Shown here in pieces: positions 1 to 6,360 of a stretch of 6,372 nt of DNA. The stretch is from positions 1 through 6,372 of the forward strand of contig JAFAMK010000174.1 of NCBI GenBank assembly GCA_019233415.1, in the 5' to 3' direction. The notes beneath the pieces were generated by a model that worked only from the letters and a program-made list of their open reading frames with translations, did no database searches and was not told where the DNA came from. The position numbers and the translations under genes are program-made. Origin of the DNA: Vulcanimicrobiota bacterium (GTDB lineage: Bacteria; Vulcanimicrobiota; Vulcanimicrobiia; Vulcanimicrobiales; Vulcanimicrobiaceae). Every line of letters starts with the position of its first letter. The first letter of the stretch is position 1.

Positions 1-1
1 G

Positions 2-1480
2 TTTCTCGCCGCGGGGGTCGAGCACGGCGAACGGGTCGGCATCTGGTCGCCGAACTCGCTCGAATGGGTGCTGACGCAATACGCGACGGCGAAGATCGGC
101 GCGGTTCTGGTCAACGTGAATCCGGCCTACCGGCTCGCCGAGCTGGAATACGCGCTGCGGCAGAGCGGCGTCAGCACGCTGATCGTGCTCGACCGCTACA
201 AGACGAGCGAGTACCTCGCGATGGTGCGCGAAGTGCGGGGATCGCTGCCGGCGCTGCGCGAGGTCGTCGTGATCGGCGAGAGCGAGCCCGACGAGGAAGA
301 GACGGGCTGGGACGACTACGTCGCGTGCGCCGGCGAGGTCGACGACGCCGCGCTCGCGGCGCGCAAGGCCCGCTGCCAGTTCGACGAGCCGATCAACATT
401 CAATACACGTCGGGAACGACGGGCTTTCCGAAGGGCGCGACGCTCTCGCACCACAACATCCTCAACAACGGATTCTTCATCGGCGAAGGCTGCCGCTACA
501 CGGACGCCGACCGCGTCTGCGTTCCGGTGCCGTTCTACCACTGCTTCGGGATGGTGCTCGGCAACCTCGCGATCACGACGCACGGTGCGACGATCGTCAT
601 CCCGAACTGGACGTTCGACCCGGAGCTGACGCTGCGCGCGGTCGTGCAGGAACGCTGCACCTCGCTCTACGGCGTGCCGACGATGTTCATCGCCGAACTG
701 GCGTTGCCGACGTTCAAGGACTTCGACCTCTCGACGCTGCGGACCGGGATCATGGCCGGCTCGCCGTGCCCGGTCGAGGTGATGAAGCGCGTGCAGAGCG
801 AGATGCACATGCCCGAGGTGACGATCTGCTACGGGATGACGGAAACCTCACCGGTTTCGACGCAGACGATGACCGACGATCCCATCGAAAAGCGCACCGG
901 GACCGTCGGCCGCGTCCACCCGCACATCGAGGTGAAGATCGTCGACCCCGAGGGGCTGATCGTTCCGCGCAACACGCCGGGCGAGCTGTGTACGCGCGGC
1001 TACTCGGTGATGCTCGGCTACTGGGAGAACCCCGAGGCGACGGCGGCGGCGATCGACGCCGCGCGCTACATGCACACCGGCGACATCGCGACGATGGACG
1101 ACGACGGCTACGTCAACATCAGCGGCCGGATCAAGGACATGGTGATCCGCGGCGGCGAGAACGTCTACCCGCGCGAGATCGAGGAGTTTCTCTACACGCA
1201 CCCGGCGGTCAAGGACGTGCAGGTGATCGGCGTCCCCGACGAGCGCTACGGCGAGGAGCTGTGCGCGTGGGTGATCGTGCACGACGGCAAGGAGCTCGAC
1301 GCCGATGCGGTGCGCGACTACTGCAAGGGACAGATCGCGCACTACAAGATTCCGCGCTACGTGCTGTTCGTCGAGGGCTGGCCGATGACGGTCAGCGGCA
1401 AAGTCCAGAAGTACAAGATGCGCGAGGAGTCGATCGCGAAGCTCGGTCTGGAGCACGCCGCGAAGATCGTCACGGCGTGA
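2..1480 (+). CDS. AMP-forming acyl-CoA synthetase, ACSF2 / FACL-like (5' partial)
   Basis: This enzyme activates a fatty or other carboxylic acid with ATP to an acyl-adenylate, then transfers the acyl group to CoA; it probably acts in the cytosol or at the inner membrane face. The window shows 492 residues and a TGA stop at 1478-1480; the reading frame is open at the left edge. By comparison with ACSF2-type enzymes, about 50-60 N-terminal residues are missing. The adenylate-forming signatures appear in order: the P-loop YTSGTTGFPKG near 404-436, YGMTETSP near 830-853, the TGDIATMDDDGY aspartate region near 1076-1111, the hinge GRIKDMVIRGGENVYPRE near 1124-1177, and the C-terminal catalytic lysine in SGKVQKYK (codon 1400-1402). 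All key motifs look intact. NTPGELCTRGYSVMLGYW and GKVQKYKMRE closely resemble the medium-chain ligase ACSF2 as I remember it. Substrate chain length cannot be read from sequence. The gene converges on the minus-strand cluster and overlaps its last gene by 11 nt. The GTG at 68-70 is internal, because the homologous frame continues upstream of it. Confidence 0.95.
   Translation, partial: FLAAGVEHGERVGIWSPNSLEWVLTQYATAKIGAVLVNVNPAYRLAELEYALRQSGVSTLIVLDRYKTSEYLAMVREVRGSLPALREVVVIGESEPDEEETGWDDYVACAGEVDDAALAARKARCQFDEPINIQYTSGTTGFPKGATLSHHNILNNGFFIGEGCRYTDADRVCVPVPFYHCFGMVLGNLAITTHGATIVIPNWTFDPELTLRAVVQERCTSLYGVPTMFIAELALPTFKDFDLSTLRTGIMAGSPCPVEVMKRVQSEMHMPEVTICYGMTETSPVSTQTMTDDPIEKRTGTVGRVHPHIEVKIVDPEGLIVPRNTPGELCTRGYSVMLGYWENPEATAAAIDAARYMHTGDIATMDDDGYVNISGRIKDMVIRGGENVYPREIEEFLYTHPAVKDVQVIGVPDERYGEELCAWVIVHDGKELDADAVRDYCKGQIAHYKIPRYVLFVEGWPMTVSGKVQKYKMREESIAKLGLEHAAKIVTA
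1470..1480. other. Convergent stop-codon overlap with dyad symmetry
   Basis: The 11 shared bases read TCACGGCGTGA. The two 5-nt arms are reverse complements around a single central G, and each end supplies a TGA stop: 1478-1480 for the + synthetase, 1472-1470 for the - gene. With a 1-nt centre it cannot form a normal hairpin, so it is not an intrinsic terminator. I see no U-tract hairpin on either side, so transcripts from the two strands probably overlap at their 3' ends. Confidence 0.8.
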
Positions 1481-2525
1481 GCCCGGTGCGCCGGATGCGG
1501 AAGTTCGGCCGCGCCGGCACGTACTCGTTGATGAAGACGCCGCCGACGAGTCCGGCGACGTAGCCGCACGCGCCTTCGAAGCGGGCGTCCGGGTCGTCGA
1601 TGCGCGCGACGGGCTGCGGTCGCAGCCGCGCGTCGTCGAGCGAATCGAACGCGAAAAACAGACAGCCGCGGTAGCCGTCGCCTGGCGGACCGGTCGCCGG
1701 CGAAACGACGAGCAGCGCGCGCCCGCGCGATTCGACGAGGTCGGTCGCGGAGAACGTCGCGAGGTCGGGGCCGAACGCGCGCGCTTCGCCGTCGCGCAGC
1801 AGCGTGCCGCGGTATGTGCACGCGCGCAACGCGTGGTCACAGGCCAGCAGGACGACCCGGCCTTCGCTGCCCGGCGCGGGCGCGCAGCGCAGGCTGACGT
1901 AGACGTGCTCGCGCGTTGCGAGCAGTCCTGGCTCGGTGAACGCGGCGCAGCGGCCGAGGTCGCCGGCGAGACGGTCGAGCAGGACTTCGGGCGGGCCGAT
2001 GACGCCGTCGTCGATCGCGTCGTAGCCGAGGCCGGTGAACAGCTTGCGCTCGGGCGACCACGGCCCGTTCGGCGACGGCGCGGTCTTCGCCGCGATCCAG
2101 CCGTGTTCGAAGAGCCCGCGCGAGTCGGGCGCACCCGGCGGGTAGACGCGCAAGTAGCGGTGCCAGACCAGCTTCCAGCGCGCGTTCGGCGGCGCGTACG
2201 GGTCGTAGAGCACGCGTGAGACCTCGTGCTCCCACACCGCCGAGAGCGTATCGTGCGGCGGCGGCAGCTTTTGCGGCTCCGAGCGGTTCACGGCGCCCGT
2301 GTCGCGCCATGTCTTCCCGCCGTCGCGCGAGACGGCGAGCCGCGTGCTGATGCGTTCGAGCTTCGTCCCCTCGACCGGCGAGGGCTGCACGGCGCTGTAG
2401 CTCATCCACAGTGCGCCGCGCCCGTCGGCGGTCAGCGACGGATCGAAGATGCCGTTCGCGCCGTCATCGTGCAGGTTCGGGACCGTCAGCCACAGCGCCG
2501 CGGCGGCGAGCGCGAGAACGTTCAT
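1470..2525 (-). CDS. Probable exported protein with sialidase/GH43-like propeller features, function unknown
   Basis: The product is 351 residues. Residues 1-16 form a short hydrophobic start (ALAAAALWLTV), a possible signal peptide but weak because it lacks N-terminal lysine or arginine. Residues 27-32 read FDPSLT, and residues 66-73 form a canonical Asp-box (SRDGGKTW) of the kind found in sialidase and BNR-repeat propellers. Residues 153-157 (NGPWS) recall GH43-type five-bladed propellers. Only one clear Asp-box is visible. Six cysteines (193, 214, 229, 236, 288, 320) lie in the C-terminal half and could form disulfides, which fits export. I cannot assign an enzymatic activity; it could be a glycosidase-like or purely binding propeller. 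The ATG at 2525-2523 overlaps the stop of the upstream TPR gene as ATGA, and no Shine-Dalgarno is visible, so I chose this start on coupling. The frame stays open far upstream, but that extension is the shadow of the TPR gene. The stop (1472-1470) lies inside the end of the convergent synthetase gene. Confidence 0.82.
   Translation of the reverse strand: MNVLALAAAALWLTVPNLHDDGANGIFDPSLTADGRGALWMSYSAVQPSPVEGTKLERISTRLAVSRDGGKTWRDTGAVNRSEPQKLPPPHDTLSAVWEHEVSRVLYDPYAPPNARWKLVWHRYLRVYPPGAPDSRGLFEHGWIAAKTAPSPNGPWSPERKLFTGLGYDAIDDGVIGPPEVLLDRLAGDLGRCAAFTEPGLLATREHVYVSLRCAPAPGSEGRVVLLACDHALRACTYRGTLLRDGEARAFGPDLATFSATDLVESRGRALLVVSPATGPPGDGYRGCLFFAFDSLDDARLRPQPVARIDDPDARFEGACGYVAGLVGGVFINEYVPARPNFRIRRTGLTP
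2522..2525 (-). other. ATGA start-stop overlap (translational coupling)
   Basis: The minus strand reads ATGA: the ATG of the exported propeller-like protein (2525-2523) overlaps the TGA of the TPR-glycosyltransferase (2524-2522). No Shine-Dalgarno precedes it, so expression of the downstream gene probably depends on translation of the glycosyltransferase. Confidence 0.85.
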
Positions 2526-4213
2526 CGCAGCGCGAGCGCGTCGCGCACGTCGGCGAAGACGCCGTCCCAGTCGTTCGGGCGGTGCTGGCGGAAGATGCGC
2601 AGCGTCGGGTACCACGGCGAGTCCGTGCCCTGCACGCCCCACAGCCAGTAGTTGCCGAAGCCGTGCAGCAGCCACACGGGAACGCCGAGCGCGGCGGCGA
2701 CGTGCGCGACGGCGGTGTCGACCGCGATCACGAGGTCCAGCGCGGCGATCGCCGCTGCCGTGTCGGCGAACGATTCGAGTTCCGGTCCGAGCGGGAGCGG
2801 CATGAGTTCCAGCGGCGGCGCGAGCGCCTCGCCGGCGCGCGCTCCTTTCTGCAGGCTGATCCACACGACGTTCGGCACCGCGCCGAGCGGTGCGAAGTCG
2901 GCGAGCCGGCACGAGCGGAACGCGTCGAGCAGGTGCGACGGCTCGCCGGCCCAGACGATTCCGACCTTCATGCCCGCACCGCGCGCGGCGAACCGCGCGC
3001 GAAACGCGTCGGTGGCTTCGGCATTTGCATGCAGATACGGCGCAGCGTCGCGCGCTGTTTCGGGGTCGGGCGCGCCGAGGACGTGCGGGAGGCTGCACAG
3101 CGGCACGTGCACGTCGAACGCATCGAGCCGTTCTGGCGGGCAGCGGTCGGCGTACAGCTCGTCGATCCCGGGGAAGCCGGCGTAGAGCGGCGCGAGCGAG
3201 GCCGGCGCTTCGACTGCTACCGTCGCGCCCGGTGCGCGCACCTGCGCGAACAATCGCGACCACAGCACGAAATCGCCGATCCCCTGCTCGCGCGCGATCA
3301 GCAGCCGTTTTCCGCCGAGCGGCGCACCGTCCCAGCGCGGGATGCGGTCGAGGTACGGGAAGTGCGCGCGCATGCGCGGGTCGCGCAGCCGCCACTCGAC
3401 CTCGGCGAAGCCGCGCGCGCGCTCGCCGGCGAGCAGCAGCGTCATCCCGAAGTTCAGGTGCGCGAGCGGGTCGTCCGGCGCGCGCGCCAGCGCGGCCTCC
3501 CCGTGCGCGAGCGCTTCGTCGACGCGTCCGAGCCCGTGATACAGTACGCCGAGGTTCATGCGCGGCTCGGGCGCATCGGGCACTGCTTCGGCAGCGCGCA
3601 CGAACGCCGCTTCCGCTTCGTCGAACGCGCCGCGGTCGTACGCCGTCTGTCCGAGCAGCACCGCGGCGTGCACGTTCTCGGGGTCGAGCCGCAGCGCCGC
3701 GTTCGCTGCCGCGGCCGCCTCGTCGCCGCGCCGCAGCTCGCGCAGCGCATCCGCAAGCGCGGTCCATGCCGTCGCATCGTCGGGACGCCGCTCGACCGCT
3801 GCCCAGAGAACGCGCGCGGCCTCGTCGGCACGGCCGAGCAGCGTCGCGGTGAGCGCGAAGTTCAGTGCGGCAACCTGGTCGTCGGGCCGCGCGGCGAGCG
3901 CGGCGGCGAACGCGTCGGCCGCCGCGTCGTAGTCGCCGCGCACATAGTGCACCGTCCCGACGCACAGCAGCGCCGGCACGTCGGCCGGATGCGCGGCGAG
4001 GATCGCGCCGTACGCGGCGAGCGCGTCGTCGTAGCGCTGCTGCACCTCGTAGACGCGGCCGAGGTTGAAGCGCGCGTCACGGTCGTCCGGCCGCAGCGCG
4101 AGCGCTTCGTCGAGAAGCGACTCGGCTGCGGCGAAGTCACGCCGCACGAACGCGGCGACGGCGTCAGATGCGGCGGTGCTTGCTCGAGATCGTTCCGCCG
4201 GTGGTCGTGACAT
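2522..4213 (-). CDS. TPR-repeat protein fused to GT9-like glycosyltransferase domain
   Basis: The 563-residue product has no signal peptide and is probably cytoplasmic. Residues 11-248 are seven tetratricopeptide repeats in exact 34-residue phase: the terminal prolines fall at 42, 76, 110, 144, 178, 212 and 246. A degenerate eighth unit follows (249-281). Residues 300-563 resemble the heptosyltransferase-type (GT9, GT-B fold) domain found in many TPR-glycosyltransferases: AREQGIGDFVLWSR (307-320), VGIVWAG (417-423), WISLQKG (451-457), the donor-side block ADTAAAIAALDLVIAVDTAVAHVA (483-506, with D499 and H504), and DSPWYPTLRIFRQ (531-543). It probably transfers a sugar to a protein or glycan, with the TPRs binding the acceptor; donor and acceptor are unknown. 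The usual N-P-x-H-x-N-D stretch after WAG is changed to EPSHLLDAFRS. The ATG at 4213 lies 50 nt inside the preceding gene. A GTG at 4147 would avoid the overlap but would remove helix A of the first TPR, so I keep the ATG. Neither start has a good Shine-Dalgarno. Confidence 0.92.
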   Translation of the reverse strand: MSRPPAERSRASTAASDAVAAFVRRDFAAAESLLDEALALRPDDRDARFNLGRVYEVQQRYDDALAAYGAILAAHPADVPALLCVGTVHYVRGDYDAAADAFAAALAARPDDQVAALNFALTATLLGRADEAARVLWAAVERRPDDATAWTALADALRELRRGDEAAAAANAALRLDPENVHAAVLLGQTAYDRGAFDEAEAAFVRAAEAVPDAPEPRMNLGVLYHGLGRVDEALAHGEAALARAPDDPLAHLNFGMTLLLAGERARGFAEVEWRLRDPRMRAHFPYLDRIPRWDGAPLGGKRLLIAREQGIGDFVLWSRLFAQVRAPGATVAVEAPASLAPLYAGFPGIDELYADRCPPERLDAFDVHVPLCSLPHVLGAPDPETARDAAPYLHANAEATDAFRARFAARGAGMKVGIVWAGEPSHLLDAFRSCRLADFAPLGAVPNVVWISLQKGARAGEALAPPLELMPLPLGPELESFADTAAAIAALDLVIAVDTAVAHVAAALGVPVWLLHGFGNYWLWGVQGTDSPWYPTLRIFRQHRPNDWDGVFADVRDALALR

Positions 4214-4655
4214 AGACCGTCACGGTCGCGGTCTGCCCGTTCGTGTCCTTCACGGTGAGCTGGCACTGGCCCGCGGCGACCGCGGTGACGGTGAAGTTCC
4301 CGCTCGGACCGCTCGCGGTCGCCGGCGCGACCGTCGCGATACCGCTGCACGACGGTGTCCCGTTCGCCGCGGTCAGCGTCCCCGTGTACGCGGTCTCGCT
4401 CGCGGTGAACGGCGCCGTGGCACCGACGACCGTCATCGCGACGGTGTTCGGCGTGACGCCCAAGACGCTCGGTGTCGGAGTCGCCGTGGGCGTCGGCGTC
4501 GGTGTGGGTGTCAGCGTGGGTGTCGGCGTCGGTGCGGCCGTTCCCGTCGAGAAGACCGGCGCCGTCGCGCCGCCGCCTTGGCAGCCCGCAAACATCGCCC
4601 CACCCGCGACGGCGCATGCGAGCGCCGCCGTTCCGTGAATCACACGTACACGCAT
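4164..4655 (-). CDS. Small lipoprotein: Pro-Thr linker plus one Ig-like domain
   Basis: The product is 163 residues. Residues 1-25 are a lipoprotein signal: basic start MRVRVIH, a hydrophobic Ala/Gly/Val core, then MFAGC with the candidate lipidated cysteine at C25, followed by QGGG. Residues 41-62 are a Thr-Pro linker with an almost strict TP dipeptide pattern. Residues 64-152 are one Ig-like beta domain of the bacterial surface type, including VTPNTVAM, GNFTVTAVAAGQCQLTVKD and TVTVYVTTTGG. It carries C103 and C131, which could pair. The tail is basic (SSKHRRI). The likely role is an envelope-anchored adhesion or scaffolding protein; no enzyme motif is visible. The ATG at 4655-4653 shares one base with the stop of the preceding gene (TGATG). 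A frame-open start 60 nt upstream would add a charged, non-signal-like extension and overlap the neighbour, so I reject it. A weak GGAAGG (4672-4667) lies 11 nt upstream. The gene overlaps the next one by 50 nt. Confidence 0.87.
   Translation of the reverse strand: MRVRVIHGTAALACAVAGGAMFAGCQGGGATAPVFSTGTAAPTPTPTLTPTPTPTPTATPTPSVLGVTPNTVAMTVVGATAPFTASETAYTGTLTAANGTPSCSGIATVAPATASGPSGNFTVTAVAAGQCQLTVKDTNGQTATVTVYVTTTGGTISSKHRRI
4471..4536 (-). repeat. Hexanucleotide tandem repeat encoding the Pro-Thr linker
   Basis: Eleven imperfect hexamers, of general form GGYGTS on the + strand, run without a break for 66 nt. On the minus (coding) strand they encode alternating Thr-Pro. The unit is 6 nt, two codons, so gain or loss of a unit by slippage would lengthen or shorten the linker without breaking the frame. 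Third-base variation among the units will slow slippage. The repeat joins the lipidated N-terminus to the Ig-like domain. Confidence 0.85.
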
Positions 4656-4657
4656 CA
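4653..4657 (-). other. TGATG stop-start overlap (translational coupling)
   Basis: On the minus strand, the TGA of the propeller lipoprotein (4657-4655) shares its last base with the ATG of the small Ig-like lipoprotein (4655-4653). Such junctions usually mark re-initiation by the terminating ribosome, which would keep the two lipoproteins at linked levels. Confidence 0.85.
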
Positions 4658-6343
4658 GTAGACGAACCTTCCGATCCGGCCGGGGTTCCCACCTGTCCCG
4701 GTTTCGGCGATCCACAGCGAACCGTCGGGGCCTACGGCGATTCCTTTCATCCCGAGGCCCGTGACCGGCGAGACGAACTCGCTCACGATCCCACTCATCG
4801 TCACGCGGCCGATGCGGTCAGCGTTCGGTTCGGTGAACCACATCGCGCCGTCGAGGCCGGTCGCGATCCCGGCGTTTCCGCTGTTGAACGCGGTCGCGGT
4901 CGCCGGCGCGAACTCGTTGATGACGGTGAACGTGCTCGGGCTGAGCCGGCCGATCATCCCGGTCCGCGAGCCGCCGTTCCCGGCCTCGATGAACCACAGG
5001 TTGCCGTCGGGCCCGCGCACGATCTGCTGCGGCGTCGACCCCGCCGTCAGCGCGACCTCGCCGATCGTGCCGAAGATCCCCGAGGTGCGGCCAATCTTGT
5101 CGATGCCCGGCGCGGACTCGGTGAAGTAGAGGTTGTTGTCGACACCCGCCGCGATCCAGAACGGCTGCGCATTTGGCGTGGTGACCGCCGTCTCGCCGGA
5201 GACGCCGGAGGTGATGCCCTGGAAGCCGATGCGGTCGCCGCTCGTCGCCGCGTACCAGACGGTGCCGTCGCCACGGTCGACGAGTCCGTTCGGTCCGTCG
5301 GGCGGCGTAAGGAGCGTCGCGAACTCCGTGTAGACGCCGGCCGGCGTCAGCTTGCCGATCTTGTTCGTCGCGAACTCGGTGAACCACAAATTGCCGTCGG
5401 ACGCGCCGATGATTCCCTGTGGATTCGAAGCCGCGGTAGGAATCGGAAATTCGGTGACGGTTCCACTCGGCGTGATCCGCGCGACTGCGTTCCCGGGCGA
5501 CTCGGTGAACCACATGTTGCCGTCGCTGCCGGCGGCGATCCACTGCGGCTTGTTCGTCCCGACGGGGATCGCGAACTGATAGAACGTGGGCGCCGGCGTG
5601 AACGGCGCGCTGGCGGGGGCGATGCCCGTTGCCGACGCGACGACGGTGACCGTCGGGCCGCCGGCAAGGCCGCTGTTCAGCGCCCCGCCGCTGTAGGTGA
5701 GCGTCGGCGCGGCCGCCGGGCTGGCGACGGTCGTCGTCGAGAGCGCGAGCATCCCGCTCGACGAGGGGTCGTTGACGGCGAGCGTGATCGGCGCGCTGTA
5801 GTTCGCCGACCCGATGATCGTGTTGCCGTCGGCGTCCTTCGCGGTGACGTTGACGTTGACGGTCGCCGGCGTCCCGGCGTTCGGCGAGGCGTTGCTCAGC
5901 GCGACCGCGAGCGAGGCGACGACGCCGTTCAGCACCGCCGAGACGGTATTCGCGGTCGCCAGCACGATCGCTTGGGTGACCGTCGCTCGGCTGAGCACGT
6001 TTCCCGACCCATTCGCCGCATCGTACAGCACGAAGCCGAAGGTGTCGTTTCCGACCGGCGCGTCGATCGCGAGCGTCGTCGCCGGGTTGTTGAGCACTTG
6101 CGCCGTGCCGCCGTTGACGGCGACGCCGACGCTGCGCGCGCTCGCCGGCACGTACTTCGGCGTGCGCCGCAGCGACTGGCCCGACGGGTCGTTCCAGTTC
6201 ATCGTGAACGTGACGCGTGCTGTCACTTGCGGTCGGGTCTGCGGCGCGGCGGGCGCAACCGTCCCACCGCCGGAACAGGCGGCGAGAAGGACGGAGGCGA
6301 GGCCGGCGCCGAGCAGGCGCACGGCCAACGGACGGTTGCCCAA
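4655..6343 (-). CDS. Lipoprotein with Ig-like N-terminal half and seven-bladed Vgb-like propeller
   Basis: The product is 562 residues. Residues 1-23 are a lipoprotein signal (basic NR and VR, hydrophobic stretch, lipobox LAAC with C23, then SGGG). Residues 40-140 are a beta-rich module with a basic RRTPKYV segment. Residues 143-250 look like an Ig-like domain (TPATVNVNVTAKDADGNTI). Residues 253-562 form seven propeller blades, each with a version of 'GxDGxxWFTE' (aspartates near 274, 316, 358, 402, 446, 498, 540), usually followed by 'IGRI/IGKL'. This is the repeat of the virginiamycin B lyase (Vgb) family. There is no histidine anywhere in the protein, so the histidines of the characterised Vgb active site are absent; I infer a binding or structural surface protein, not a lyase. 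The start is TTG at 6343-6341, with GGAAGAGGAG 7 nt upstream. An in-frame TTG (residue 6) and GTG (residue 8) are less well spaced. It is the first visible gene of the cluster and its stop overlaps the next start as TGATG. Confidence 0.92.
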   Translation of the reverse strand: MGNRPLAVRLLGAGLASVLLAACSGGGTVAPAAPQTRPQVTARVTFTMNWNDPSGQSLRRTPKYVPASARSVGVAVNGGTAQVLNNPATTLAIDAPVGNDTFGFVLYDAANGSGNVLSRATVTQAIVLATANTVSAVLNGVVASLAVALSNASPNAGTPATVNVNVTAKDADGNTIIGSANYSAPITLAVNDPSSSGMLALSTTTVASPAAAPTLTYSGGALNSGLAGGPTVTVVASATGIAPASAPFTPAPTFYQFAIPVGTNKPQWIAAGSDGNMWFTESPGNAVARITPSGTVTEFPIPTAASNPQGIIGASDGNLWFTEFATNKIGKLTPAGVYTEFATLLTPPDGPNGLVDRGDGTVWYAATSGDRIGFQGITSGVSGETAVTTPNAQPFWIAAGVDNNLYFTESAPGIDKIGRTSGIFGTIGEVALTAGSTPQQIVRGPDGNLWFIEAGNGGSRTGMIGRLSPSTFTVINEFAPATATAFNSGNAGIATGLDGAMWFTEPNADRIGRVTMSGIVSEFVSPVTGLGMKGIAVGPDGSLWIAETGTGGNPGRIGRFVY

Positions 6344-6350
6344 CGGGAAA

Positions 6351-6360
6351 CTCCTCTTCC
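6351..6360 (-). promoter_or_regulatory. Strong Shine-Dalgarno site for the Vgb-like lipoprotein
   Basis: The minus strand reads GGAAGAGGAG here, with a 7-nt spacer (6344-6350) before the TTG start. This spacing decides the start codon. It is the only strong ribosome binding site I see in the cluster; the three downstream genes have overlapping starts with weak or no such site, so translation probably enters here and is passed on by coupling. No promoter can be defined in the 12 bases remaining to the window edge. Confidence 0.85.

Noticed and set aside
1481..1540. Possible terminator hairpin after the acyl-CoA synthetase (CCGG...CCGG elements)
   Set aside because: Only short 4-bp stems inside coding sequence, with no following T-run.
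64..1563. 499-residue open frame on the + strand
   Set aside because: It lies in a different frame over the acyl-CoA synthetase, is very rich in arginine, and has none of the motifs. High GC keeps it open.
848..2134. 428-residue open frame on the - strand spanning both convergent genes
   Set aside because: Low-complexity arginine/serine-rich sequence crossing two well supported genes in the wrong frame.
2526..3965. Upstream extension of the exported propeller-like gene, giving 831 residues
   Set aside because: The added part is an arginine/alanine-rich shadow of the TPR gene in another frame; the ATGA start at 2525 with a hydrophobic N-terminus is far more natural.
2411..4210. 599-residue open frame on the + strand, antisense to the TPR-glycosyltransferase
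   Set aside because: Arginine-rich composition with no recognisable domain; it mirrors the codon bias of the clear minus-strand gene.
4243..4638. + strand open frame with a Val-Gly repeat (VGVGVGVG)
   Set aside because: It is the antisense reading of the Thr-Pro hexamer repeat; the lipoprotein frame has a signal, lipobox and Ig-like domain.
4656..4715. Longer start for the small lipoprotein, 20 residues upstream
   Set aside because: It adds a charged segment before the signal peptide and lies inside the preceding gene; the TGATG start gives a proper lipoprotein signal.
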